A model generated the notes under the pieces. That model saw nothing but the letters and a program-made list of their open reading frames with translations. It was not told the origin of the DNA and searched no databases. 64,000 nucleotides of DNA from assembly GCF_014287275.1 (NCBI RefSeq), contig NZ_JACONZ010000005.1, forward strand, positions 124,001-188,000. The letters are read 5' to 3'. The stretch is from Anaerofilum hominis. GTDB lineage: Bacteria > Bacillota > Clostridia > Oscillospirales > Ruminococcaceae. Of the stretch, positions 50,384 to 58,833 are shown piece after piece; within the stretch, counting starts at the first letter, position 1, and each line of letters starts with the position of its first letter. The position numbers and the translations under genes were made by a program.

Positions 50384-50384
50384 C

Positions 50385-51752
50385 TCATTCTACCTCCAGG
50401 ATATGGGTGGTCAGCTTCAGCGCGTCGCGGGGGATCAGGGTCGGCCAGAGGCCGATGACCTCCTGCACGTGGGGACGCCCGCCGAAAAAGCTGGCGCCCG
50501 GGGGGCCGTTCAGCTGCAGCGGCGCGATCTCGGGGATCAGCTTTGCGGCCTGGGCCTTCTCCCGGGTGCGCACGGCGATGCGCAGCACCACCTCGTTGAG
50601 GCCCTCGATCTGCGCGGGGCTCATGTCCGCGACCCCCAGATGCAGGCTGTTGAGGCCGATATAGCTGATGTGGACGTCCTCGGCCTGCAGGCCCTTGCGG
50701 CGCATCTTTTTCATCAGGATCTCCGCCGCGTACTGCGCCTTTTCATAGGCGTCGGGCCAGGCAAAGCTGAGCATGCCCACGACCTTGTAGCCCGCATGGT
50801 AGCCGATGGAGAGCTTGAGGGTGTCGGGACGGGGCTTGCCGCGGACGCCGCCCACCCGCACCCGGTTTTCCCCCGTCTGGGTCAGGGTGGCGCGGCTGAT
50901 GTCCACATTCACGTCCGGGGTCAGATAATTGGCCGGGTCGTGCACCTCGTACAAAAACTGCTCCTTGCAGCTCTGCTCGCAGATCAGGCCGCCGCAGTTC
51001 TCCGCCTTGGTGATCTCAAAGGTGTCCGGGCCGATCTCGGCGATGGGAAAGCCCAGGTCGTCCATGTCCGGCACCTGCCTCCAGCCGTACTGGAAGTTGC
51101 CGCCTGAGCCCTGGCCGCCGCACTCCAGCAGATGGCCGGCCATGATGCCGCGGGCCAGATCGTCCCAGTCGTCCGCGGCCCAGCCGAACTCGTGCACGAA
51201 CGGGGCCAGAAACATGGCGCTGTCCGCCGCGCGGCCGCAGAGCACGGTGTCCGCGCCCTGCGCCAGGCAGTCGGCTATGGCCTCGTGCCCATAGTAGACG
51301 TTGGCGTTGAAGACCTGGTCCCGGATCTCGCTGAAATCGCCCACGTCGTCGATATTCCGGAACTCCACCCCCTGGGCCAGCAGGTCGGGGATGCGGTCTT
51401 TCAAATCGTCGCCCAGCACATAGCCGATCCGGTAACCGCGCAGGCCCTGGGCCGCCATCTCGGCCCGCAGCGCCTCCACCGCGCCCGCAATGTTCATGCC
51501 GCCGGCGTTGGTGATCACCCGGATGCCCCGGCGGTAGGCGTCCGCCCCGGCCTCCCGCATCAGGCCGATAAAGTCGCGGGCATACCCCGCGTCGGGATTT
51601 TTCAGCTTTTGCCTGGCCATGATGGAGAGGGTCAGCTCCGCCAGGTAGTCGCAGCCCAGGTACTGGATGTCCCCGTGGCGCAGCAGGTGGACCGCCGCGT
51701 CGTTGGAGTCGCCCCAAAAACCCTGGCCGCCCCCGATGGCAATTTTTTTCAT
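50385..51752 (-). CDS. Acyclic terpene utilisation AtuA-family protein (DUF1446)
   Basis: A 455-residue DUF1446 protein. IAIGGGQGFWGDSNDA, YLGCDYLAELTLSIM, RVITNAGGMNIAG, CGRAADSAMFLAPFVHEFGW and GGFQGSGG-like LLECGGQGSGGNFQYG follow the family order. In Pseudomonas atuA is needed for citronellol breakdown, but the reaction is unknown, and most relatives, as here, occur with a CoA-transferase and no terpene genes. An operator-controlled promoter precedes it. Confidence 0.87.
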   Translation of the reverse strand: MKKIAIGGGQGFWGDSNDAAVHLLRHGDIQYLGCDYLAELTLSIMARQKLKNPDAGYARDFIGLMREAGADAYRRGIRVITNAGGMNIAGAVEALRAEMAAQGLRGYRIGYVLGDDLKDRIPDLLAQGVEFRNIDDVGDFSEIRDQVFNANVYYGHEAIADCLAQGADTVLCGRAADSAMFLAPFVHEFGWAADDWDDLARGIMAGHLLECGGQGSGGNFQYGWRQVPDMDDLGFPIAEIGPDTFEITKAENCGGLICEQSCKEQFLYEVHDPANYLTPDVNVDISRATLTQTGENRVRVGGVRGKPRPDTLKLSIGYHAGYKVVGMLSFAWPDAYEKAQYAAEILMKKMRRKGLQAEDVHISYIGLNSLHLGVADMSPAQIEGLNEVVLRIAVRTREKAQAAKLIPEIAPLQLNGPPGASFFGGRPHVQEVIGLWPTLIPRDALKLTTHILEVE

Positions 51753-51775
51753 GTAAAGCCTCCTGAAAGGATGTT

Positions 51776-51834
51776 TAAGTATTACGTTGTACTTACCGCG
51801 CTTCCAGCATACTCCGCCGCCGCCGCGCTGTCAA
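51776..51834 (-). promoter_or_regulatory. Promoter and LacI-type operator of the AtuA operon
   Basis: Minus strand: TTGACA (51834-51829), 17 bases, TATGCT (51811-51806). The CG-centred palindrome TAAGTATTACGTTGTACTTA (51776-51795, 7 of 9 base pairs symmetric) lies just after the start site, where a bound repressor would block transcription. Confidence 0.75.
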
Positions 51835-51841
51835 CTGCCGC

Positions 51842-51869
51842 TTGCAATTTTTGTGAAGTATTCTATAAT
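51842..51869 (+). promoter_or_regulatory. Promoter of the divergent LacI gene
   Basis: TTGCAA (51842-51847), 16 bases, perfect TATAAT (51864-51869). Confidence 0.75.
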
Positions 51870-51925
51870 TTAAGTAGAGCGTTTGAGCTGTTTTTACAAA
51901 CCCGGCCCCAGAGAAGGGAGCGCAT

Positions 51926-52948
51926 ATGGCAACCATCAAAGAACTGGCCGCCTATACCGGCCTTTCCCCCAGCACCGTTTCCATTGTATTGGGGGGCAAG
52001 GCGCAGCAGCGGAAGATCCCCGAGAACACCCAGCGGCGGGTGCAGGAGGCGGCGCAGGCCCTGGGCTACCGGCCCAACATCTCCGCCCGCCGCCTGCGCG
52101 ACCCCGAGGCCAAGGAGAGCATGGTGGTGGCGGTTTTCTGGGCGGAGGACTTCCGCGCGCCCATGATGGTGCGCTTTCTGCGCGGGCTGCGCCGGGCCAT
52201 CCAGGCGCAGGGCGGGGGCTGCGAGGTGCTGATCCACCCCTATACCTGCGGCAGACTGCGGGAAGAGCGCTCCCTCATCTCTCTTTCGATGTTCAACGCC
52301 GCCGTCATCTGCAACGCCTCGGCGGAGGATCTCGCCTGGCTGGAGCAGGCCAAGCCCCTGCTGCCCATTGTGCTGTACAACCGCCGCAGCGACAGCTACT
52401 GCACCGTCAATGTGGACGACGCGCGCATCGGTGCGCTGCCGGCGGAGGTCTTTTCGGCCCACCGCCGCCGCCGCGCGGCCGTGCTGACGGCGGACGAGGT
52501 GTTTTACGGCATGCGGGTGCGCACCGATCGCTTTTTGGCCCGCTGCGGCGAACTGGGGCTGGCTGTGGGGCCGGTGCTGCGGCAGGAAAATTCGATGCGG
52601 GGCGGCTGCGAGGGGGCGCTGGCCCTCTGCGCGCTGCCGGGGGACGAGCGGCCCGACTGCCTGTTCTGCGCCTCCGACGCGCTGGCCCTGGGGGCGCTGC
52701 GCGGGTTCCATCAGCGGGGGCTTTGCCTGCCGCAGGCGCTGGAACTCATCGCCGTGGGCAACGGGGAGCGGGAGGCGGAGGAATACGCCTGGCCCAGCTT
52801 GGCGGTGGTGAGCGTACCGATCGAAGAAATGGCGGTGGAGTGCTTTTACCTGCTGCGGCGTCTGGTGCGCGGCGAGGTGCGGCCGCCGTTTTCCCGCCCC
52901 ATGGAGGTGCGGTATCTGCCGGGCGAGAGCTGCCCCGAAAGTCCCTGA
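51926..52948 (+). CDS. LacI-family regulator of the AtuA/CoA-transferase operon
   Basis: A 340-residue repressor. ATIKELAAYTGLSPSTVSIVLG is the helix-turn-helix, with hinge YRPNISARRLRD and an effector domain that includes DCLFCASDALALGALRGF. It is transcribed away from the AtuA operon, and the operator between them makes it the likely local repressor, with the acid or its CoA ester as inducer. The next 200 bases contain no gene. Confidence 0.9.
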   Translation: MATIKELAAYTGLSPSTVSIVLGGKAQQRKIPENTQRRVQEAAQALGYRPNISARRLRDPEAKESMVVAVFWAEDFRAPMMVRFLRGLRRAIQAQGGGCEVLIHPYTCGRLREERSLISLSMFNAAVICNASAEDLAWLEQAKPLLPIVLYNRRSDSYCTVNVDDARIGALPAEVFSAHRRRRAAVLTADEVFYGMRVRTDRFLARCGELGLAVGPVLRQENSMRGGCEGALALCALPGDERPDCLFCASDALALGALRGFHQRGLCLPQALELIAVGNGEREAEEYAWPSLAVVSVPIEEMAVECFYLLRRLVRGEVRPPFSRPMEVRYLPGESCPESP

Positions 52949-53157
52949 ACGGCGAAAAAGGGACGGAAAGACCACCGCGCCGGAGGGCGGAAAGACCGCC
53001 GCCGCGGGGGACGGCCCACGGCCTGCCGCAGCGGCTGAAAGCCCGCCCGCACCGCCGCGGGCACAGGCCGCCGCGGACGCCGGGAGGGCCGGCGGCCCGA
53101 AATCGTTTGCCGCACCGGGGCGGCGGGGCGCGGCTGCGCGCCGGAAAGGAAAGAGCC

Positions 53158-53850
53158 ATGAAAATAGAAGGACTGCAGAAACTGACCCTGCTCGACTATC
53201 CCGGCCGCCTGGCCTGTACTGTTTTTCTGGGCGGCTGCAATCTGCGCTGCCCGTTCTGTCACAACGCCGACCTGGTGCTGCCGGGCCGCCCGTCGGCCGA
53301 CATCGGCCGCGGGGAGCTGATCGATTTTTTAAAAAAGCGGCGCGGCGTTCTGCAGGGGGTGTGCGTCACCGGCGGCGAGCCGCTGGTGTCGGACGGCGTG
53401 GAGGAACTGCTGCGCGAGATCAAAGATCTGGGCTATGCGGTAAAGCTGGACACCAACGGCACCTTTCCCGACCGCCTGCAGGCGCTGGCGGCGCAGGGGC
53501 TGGTGGACTATGTGGCCATGGACGTCAAAAATGCGCCGGAGAGCTACGGCCCCACGGTGGGCCTGCCCGGCTTTGACCCGGCGCCGGTGCTGCGCAGCGC
53601 CGCATTTTTGCTCTCGGGCGCGGTGGAGTACGAGTTTCGCACCACCGTGGTGGACGAGCTGCACACCGAGGCGGATTTCGAGTCCATCGGCCGCTGGCTG
53701 GCGGGCGCAAAGCGCTATTTTTTGCAGGGCTTTGTGGACTCCGGCAACCTGGTGGGCCAGGGGCTGCACGCGGCGCCCAAAGAGCGGATGGAGCGGTTCC
53801 GCCAGATTTTGCTGCCGTTGATTCCGGCCGCAGAAATACGCGGCGTATAA
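53158..53850 (+). CDS. nrdG: Anaerobic ribonucleotide reductase activating protein
   Basis: A 230-residue radical-SAM enzyme. GGCNLRCPFCHNADL holds the CxxxCxxC cluster motif, followed by CVTGGEPLV (SAM-binding GGE) and KLDTNGTFP. It makes the glycyl radical on NrdD. ATG 53158 follows AAAGGAAAG. It resembles the NrdG2 subgroup (longer, PflA-like). Its stop overlaps the first NrdR-like box of the nrdD promoter. Confidence 0.92.
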   Translation: MKIEGLQKLTLLDYPGRLACTVFLGGCNLRCPFCHNADLVLPGRPSADIGRGELIDFLKKRRGVLQGVCVTGGEPLVSDGVEELLREIKDLGYAVKLDTNGTFPDRLQALAAQGLVDYVAMDVKNAPESYGPTVGLPGFDPAPVLRSAAFLLSGAVEYEFRTTVVDELHTEADFESIGRWLAGAKRYFLQGFVDSGNLVGQGLHAAPKERMERFRQILLPLIPAAEIRGV

Positions 53851-53917
53851 CTATATCTAGTATAAATAAAAATATGCCACACAAAATATTGACTTGCAGG
53901 GACCCCTGTGTTATCCT
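53850..53917 (+). promoter_or_regulatory. nrdD promoter with two NrdR-like boxes
   Basis: TTGACT (53889-53894), 17 bases, TATCCT (53912-53917). Box 1 ACTATATCTAGT at 53850-53861 and box 2 ACACAAAATATTGACT at 53879-53894 resemble the NrdR consensus ACACWATATAWTGTGT. Their centres are 31 bp apart, three helical turns, as is usual for NrdR, and box 2 covers the -35. Confidence 0.65.
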
Positions 53918-54062
53918 TTTAGGGAGGCACTCTCCACGCGCGCCCCAAGGCGCCGCAGGCCCCGGCAGGTCTTTCTTTTTGTGCCCGGCCGGGCGGCGCC
54001 CGCCGCGGCAGGACAGCGGGCCGGCGGAGAGCAGAATTCAAAGAATCGAGGCAGGCAGGAAC

Positions 54063-56453
54063 ATGTATAAGGTAGTGAAGAGGGACGGCACCCTCGCGGA
54101 GTTCGACATCAGCAAGATCGGCGCGGCCATCACCAAGGCGTTCGAGGCGCTGGAAAAGCAGTACCACCCCAGCGTGATCGATCTGCTGGCGCTCAAGGTC
54201 ACCTCTGACTTTGAGCCCAAGATCCGGGACGGCTGCATCCAGGTGGAGGACATTCAGGACAGCGTGGAGGAAGTGCTCAGCCTGGCGGGCTACGCGGACG
54301 TGGCCAAGGCCTATATCCTCTACCGCAAGCAGCGCGAAAAGGTGCGCAACGTCAAATCCTCCCTGCTGGACTATAAAAAGCTGGTGGGGGATTACCTGAA
54401 CGTCAGCGACTGGCGCGTCAAGGAAAACTCCACCGTCACCTATTCGGTGGGCGGCCTGATCCTGAGCAACAGCGGCGCCATCACCGCAAACTACTGGCTC
54501 AGCGAGATCTACGACGAGGAGATCGCAGAGGCGCACCGCAGCGCCGCCATCCACCTGCACGACCTGTCGATGCTGACCGGCTACTGCGCCGGCTGGTCGC
54601 TGCGCCAGCTGATCGAAGAGGGCCTGGGCGGCGTGCCCGGCAAGATCACCTCTTCGCCTGCCAAGCACCTGGCCAGCCTGTGCAACCAGATGGTCAACTT
54701 TTTGGGCATCATGCAGAACGAGTGGGCCGGCGCCCAGGCGTTCTCCTCTTTCGACACTTATCTCGCCCCCTTTGTCAAGGTGGACAATCTGACCTATTAC
54801 GAGGTCAAAAAGTGCATCGAGTCCTTTATCTACGGCGTCAACACCCCCAGCCGCTGGGGCACCCAGGCCCCCTTCTCCAACATCACGCTGGACTGGACCG
54901 TGCCGCCCGATCTGGCCGAGCAGCCCGCCATTGTGGGCGGCAAGCCGATGGACTTCAAGTACAAGGACTGCAAGGCCGAGATGGACATGGTCAACAAGGC
55001 TTTCATTGAGATCATGATCGAGGGCGACGCAGAGGGGCGCGGCTTCCAATACCCCATCCCCACCTATTCCATCACCAAGGATTTCGACTGGTCGGACACG
55101 GAGAACAACCGGCTGCTGTTCGAGATGACCGCCAAGTACGGCACCCCCTATTTCTCCAACTATATCAACAGCGACATGGAGCCCAGCGACGTGCGCAGCA
55201 TGTGCTGCCGCCTGCGGCTGGACCTGCGTGAGCTGCGCAAAAAGTCCGGCGGCTTCTTCGGCAGCGGCGAGAGCACCGGTTCGGTGGGCGTGGTCACCAT
55301 CAACCTGCCCCGCATCGCCTATCTGGCCAAGGACGAGGCGGATTTTTACAAGCGGCTGGATAAGCTGATGGACGTCTCCGCCCGCTCGCTGCACATCAAG
55401 CGCACCGTCATCACCAAACTGCTGAACGAGGGCCTGTACCCCTACACCAAGCGGTATCTGGGCTCGTTCGACAACCACTTTTCCACCATCGGCCTGCTGG
55501 GCATGAACGAGGCGGGCCTCAACGCCAAATGGCTGGGAGAGGACCTCACCCACGCCGACACCCAGCGCTTTGCCCGCGACGTGCTGAACCACATGCGCGA
55601 GCGCCTGAGCGATTATCAGGAGGAGTACGGCGAGCTGTACAACCTGGAGGCCACCCCTGCCGAGTCCACCAGCTACCGGCTGGCCAAGCACGACAAGGCG
55701 CGCTATCCGGACATCGTCACGGCGGGCGACAGCGACGGCGCACCCTACTACACCAACAGCTCTCATCTGCCGGTGGGCTATACGGCGGACATCTTTGAGG
55801 CGCTGGACGTGCAGGACGAGCTGCAGACCCTTTACACCTCGGGCACGGTGTTCCACGCATTTCTGGGTGAAAAGCTGCCGGACTGGAAAGCGGCCGCGAC
55901 CCTGGTGCGCACCATTGCCGAGAACTATACCCTGCCCTATTACACCCTGTCGCCCACCTATTCCATCTGCAAGCATCACGGCTATCTGGCGGGCGAGCAG
56001 TACACCTGCCCGGAGTGCGGCGGCCGCACCGAGGTCTACAGCCGCATTACCGGCTATTACCGCCCGGTGCAGAACTGGAACGACGGCAAGACCCAGGAGT
56101 TCAAGGAGCGCAAGGTCTACGACATCGGCAACTCTCACCTGAAAGAGGGGCACAAACCCGCCTCCAATACCGTCACTGTGCCGCAGAAGCCGGCGGCGGG
56201 CAACAGCGCCCGGGTACTGCTGTTCACCACCTCTACCTGCCCCAAGTGCAAGGTGGCGGGCGCGATGCTGGACTCGGCGGACCTGTCGTTTGAAAAGGTC
56301 GTGGCCGACGAGGCGGGCAATGAAGAGCTGGCGCGCGCCTATGGGATCAGCCAGGCGCCCACCCTGGTGGTCCAGAATGGGGACGCGGTAGAAAAGTACA
56401 GCGACGTGGCCGCGATCAAGCGGTATATCGACGCGGCCCGGAACGGGCAGTAA
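54063..56453 (+). CDS. nrdD: Anaerobic (class III) ribonucleoside-triphosphate reductase with fused glutaredoxin-like domain
   Basis: A 796-residue enzyme. It starts with an ATP-cone (VVKRDGTLAEFDISKIGAA), then the barrel with SVGGLILSNSGAITANYW and LHDLSMLTGYCAGW. Near the C terminus a zinc-type CPECGG pair and the glycyl-radical loop RITGYYRPVQNWNDGK are seen. The last 85 residues form an extra glutaredoxin/thioredoxin-like domain with CPKC (STCPKCKVAG) and the cis-proline motif QAPTLVV. This domain may supply reducing power directly, replacing formate or free NrdH. ATG 54063 follows GAGGCAGGCAGGA. The gene is active only without oxygen. Confidence 0.94.
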   Translation: MYKVVKRDGTLAEFDISKIGAAITKAFEALEKQYHPSVIDLLALKVTSDFEPKIRDGCIQVEDIQDSVEEVLSLAGYADVAKAYILYRKQREKVRNVKSSLLDYKKLVGDYLNVSDWRVKENSTVTYSVGGLILSNSGAITANYWLSEIYDEEIAEAHRSAAIHLHDLSMLTGYCAGWSLRQLIEEGLGGVPGKITSSPAKHLASLCNQMVNFLGIMQNEWAGAQAFSSFDTYLAPFVKVDNLTYYEVKKCIESFIYGVNTPSRWGTQAPFSNITLDWTVPPDLAEQPAIVGGKPMDFKYKDCKAEMDMVNKAFIEIMIEGDAEGRGFQYPIPTYSITKDFDWSDTENNRLLFEMTAKYGTPYFSNYINSDMEPSDVRSMCCRLRLDLRELRKKSGGFFGSGESTGSVGVVTINLPRIAYLAKDEADFYKRLDKLMDVSARSLHIKRTVITKLLNEGLYPYTKRYLGSFDNHFSTIGLLGMNEAGLNAKWLGEDLTHADTQRFARDVLNHMRERLSDYQEEYGELYNLEATPAESTSYRLAKHDKARYPDIVTAGDSDGAPYYTNSSHLPVGYTADIFEALDVQDELQTLYTSGTVFHAFLGEKLPDWKAAATLVRTIAENYTLPYYTLSPTYSICKHHGYLAGEQYTCPECGGRTEVYSRITGYYRPVQNWNDGKTQEFKERKVYDIGNSHLKEGHKPASNTVTVPQKPAAGNSARVLLFTTSTCPKCKVAGAMLDSADLSFEKVVADEAGNEELARAYGISQAPTLVVQNGDAVEKYSDVAAIKRYIDAARNGQ

Positions 56454-56512
56454 GCGCACGGAAAAAAGACGCGGCGGCTTTGCCGCAGGCGCCGATCTGA
56501 AAAATTTTGCAG

Positions 56513-56547
56513 GGCGGGCCGGTGCTTTTGTACCGGCCCGCCTTTTC
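56513..56547 (+). terminator. Terminator after nrdD
   Basis: GGCGGGCCGGT / ACCGGCCCGCC 11-bp perfect stem with GCTTTTGT loop and TTTTCT tail. Confidence 0.92.
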
Positions 56548-56899
56548 TGATCGCTCGAGGCCGCCGGGGAAGCGCGTCTGCGGCCGCCGTGGGGACCGCC
56601 CCCTGCCCGCCCGGCGACGGCCGCGGCCCCCCAGCGGAAAGAGCGCGTCCGCGCCGCGCCGGCCGGCAGCCGCGGACCGGGGCCGGAAAAGCGGCGGCGC
56701 ATGGGCGGCGTCCTCAGGCGAAGCACGGCGGCCGGTTCTCAGCACCGCCGCGCGCACAGATGATCGGCTCATCAGCCCGCTTCCCGATCGGGATGAAGCG
56801 GTGTTCTCAGCACCGCTGCGCGCGCATACGATCGGGTTGGCGGCTCTTTGAAGCGGGGACCGGCGTCAGGTCCGCGGCGGCGTGCGGGGAGGAAACCTC

Positions 56900-57770
56900 G
56901 CCCGGCCTTTCCCTGCCCGCACCTGCCTGCGCCTGCGCTCGGCGTATTCGTGTTTTAAATCCGGTGTGCCCATTGCCCATATCCAGTGTGTCCGCATCAG
57001 CATCCGGCGTGCCCATGCTTGGGGCGGCAGACCCGTGTCTGGACTAGAGTACCTGTGTCCGCGCCCAGCGTGCCCGCGTCCGCGCCTTACGTCCGGCACG
57101 CGCGTGTCAAGGCCGGTGTCCCATGCCCGCGCCCCAGCGCCGCCCATATCTGTGCCCGGTGCGTGCCTGTGCCGGCACCCAGCGCATTCGTGTCTGTACC
57201 TGTGGCGGGATGTGGGTGTACGGCGCGTCTGTGTCGCCGTGTCCGCACCTGATGTGTCTGTACTCGGTATGCCAGTGCATCCGCATCCGCGTCGGGCGTG
57301 CCAATGTTTGGGGCGGTGGCCCGTATCTGAACTAGGGTGCCTGTGTCAGCGCTCAGCCCGCCCGCGTCTGTGCTTTATGCCCGGCACGCTCGTGTCAAGG
57401 CCGGTGTGCATGCCTGCGCCCCAGCGCGCCTGAATCCTGTACCCGGTACGTGCCTGTGCCTATGCAGAGTGTCCATGTCTGCGCCCGGCATGTTCGTGTC
57501 TGCACCAGGCCGTCCCTGTCCCCCGGCGCGCCTGTACCTGTGGCCATTGTGCCCGTGCCGCCAGTGCATCCATGTCCATACCCGTGTCTGTGCCCGGTGT
57601 GCCCCTATCCAGTGCGTTCGTGCTTGCGCTGATGCGTCCGCGGCTGTACTAAGGGACCCGAGTCAATGTCCAGTGTGCCCACGTCTGCGCCGATGCGTCT
57701 CTTCCTATTCCCCACTGCCCATGCCTGACCCCGGTGCGTCGGTGTGAGCGCCCCGTGTGCCTGCACCTGC
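56900..57770. repeat. Degenerate non-coding repeat region
   Basis: About 870 bases made of diverged copies of short GTGCCCGTGTC-like units, rich in alternating GT/GC steps. Larger imperfect units are visible: the stretch from CTTGGGGCGG (57019) to about 57165 recurs from TTTGGGGCGG (57308) to about 57455 with roughly 80 percent identity, a period of 289 bp. All frames on both strands that are open lack ribosome sites. The 56548-56900 flank holds no gene either. Confidence 0.75.
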
Positions 57771-57892
57771 GCTTCAGCGCGCCCGTGTCCCTCCTCTCCC
57801 GTTCCGGGAAAGCGCGGAGCGGCCGCTTTTTTCGGCGGCCGCTCCCCCGGGCTATCACCGCGCCAGCGAAAAGAAAATTCATAAAAAGATAA

Positions 57893-57921
57893 TTGACATA
57901 TGTCAAAAACGATGCTAGGAT
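57893..57921 (+). promoter_or_regulatory. Promoter with Fnr-like palindrome for the DUF134 operon
   Basis: TTGACA (57893-57898), 17 bases, TAGGAT (57916-57921). The perfect 14-bp palindrome TTGACATATGTCAA (57893-57906) covers the -35; its TTGAC-N4-GTCAA form has the spacing of Crp/Fnr sites. Confidence 0.7.
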
Positions 57922-57956
57922 AAAGCTACAGGCCACAGCGAGGGGAGGCGTCCGGG

Positions 57957-58403
57957 ATGCCGAGGCCTAAAAAATGCCGCCGGGTCTGCGCCCTGCCGCG
58001 GGAAGCGGGATTTTCCCCGCTGGGCCAGGGCGACGGCGGGCCGCCGGTGGAGATGGCGGTGGACGAATACGAGGCGGTGCGGCTGATCGACCTGCTGGGA
58101 TGCACCCAGGAGGAGTGCGCGGCCCAGATGGGGGTGGCGCGCACCACGGTGCAGGCGGTGTACGACAGGGCGCGGCGCAAGCTGGCCGAGGCGCTGGTGC
58201 GCGGGCGCGGGCTCGAGGTGCGGGGCGGGGAGTTTGTCCTCTGCTCCCGCGCGGAAGGGTGCTGCGGCAGCGGCTGTGCCGGGGGCGGGTGCGCGCGGCG
58301 GCGCTGCGCTGCAGCGGTGCAGGAAGCCGGCCCCGCCGCAGGGGACGGCTGCAAAAAACAGAAGAGAGGTTGTTGTCATCATGAAGATCGCGGTCACACA
58401 TGA
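57957..58403 (+). CDS. DUF134 (UPF0251) DNA-binding-like protein with Cys-rich tail
   Basis: A 148-residue protein. The opening PRPKKCRRVCALP and the helix-turn-helix LLGCTQEECAAQMGVARTTVQAVYDRARRKLA are the DUF134 hallmarks (sigma-factor-like HTH). After residue 90 the protein has about ten cysteines (CSRAEGCCGSGCAGGGCARRRC and KRGCCHHE), a probable metal-binding tail. It overlaps the NifX-like gene by 23 bases. It may regulate the operon through the palindrome upstream in response to metal or redox state. Confidence 0.85.
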   Translation: MPRPKKCRRVCALPREAGFSPLGQGDGGPPVEMAVDEYEAVRLIDLLGCTQEECAAQMGVARTTVQAVYDRARRKLAEALVRGRGLEVRGGEFVLCSRAEGCCGSGCAGGGCARRRCAAAVQEAGPAAGDGCKKQKRGCCHHEDRGHT

Positions 58404-58815
58404 AAACGGGAACGTCTTTGGCCATTTTGGCCACACGGCGGAATTCAAGCTTTACGAGGCGCAGGACGGCAGGATCGTCTCCGCGCGGGTGGTGCCCACG
58501 GCGGGCAGCGGCCACGGCGCGCTGGCCGGCTTTTTGCAGGCGCAGGGGGTAGAGGCGCTGATCTGCGGCGGCATCGGCGGCGGCGCGCGGGACGCGCTGG
58601 CAGCGGCGGGCATCGCCCTGTATCCCGGGGTCACCGGCAGCGCGGACGCCGCGGCAGCGGCGCTGGCTGCGGGCAGCCTGTCCTATGACCCGGCCGCAAA
58701 GTGCGCCGGGCATGAACACGGGCATGAGGGCGGCTGTCACGGACAGGAAAGCGGCTGCCATGGCCATGAGGGCGGCTGCGGCCAGGATCGGCACGGCTGC
58801 GCAGGCCGGGGCTGA
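58381..58815 (+). CDS. Dinitrogenase iron-molybdenum cofactor (NifX/NifB-C) family protein with His/Cys tail
   Basis: A 144-residue protein. KIAVTHENGNVFGHFGHTAEF and VEALICGGIGGGARDALAAAGIALYPG match the NifX-like fold that binds iron-sulfur or FeMo precursors. The last 35 residues are a His/Gly/Cys repeat (HEHGHEGGCHGQESGCHGHEGGC) likely to bind metal. No nitrogenase genes are present; such proteins are widespread in gut anaerobes with unknown function, usually beside DUF134. Confidence 0.87.
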   Translation: MKIAVTHENGNVFGHFGHTAEFKLYEAQDGRIVSARVVPTAGSGHGALAGFLQAQGVEALICGGIGGGARDALAAAGIALYPGVTGSADAAAAALAAGSLSYDPAAKCAGHEHGHEGGCHGQESGCHGHEGGCGQDRHGCAGRG

Positions 58816-58833
58816 AAAAAGGAGGAAAAGCGG

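Noticed and set aside
53919..56726. 935-codon minus-strand frame opposite nrdD
   Set aside because: It mirrors the codon pattern of nrdD and has no family resemblance or start signals.
56882..57433. Long open frames in the GT/GC-rich repeat region read as a repeat protein
   Set aside because: No ribosome site, several frames equally open on both strands, and units of uneven length that would shift frame.
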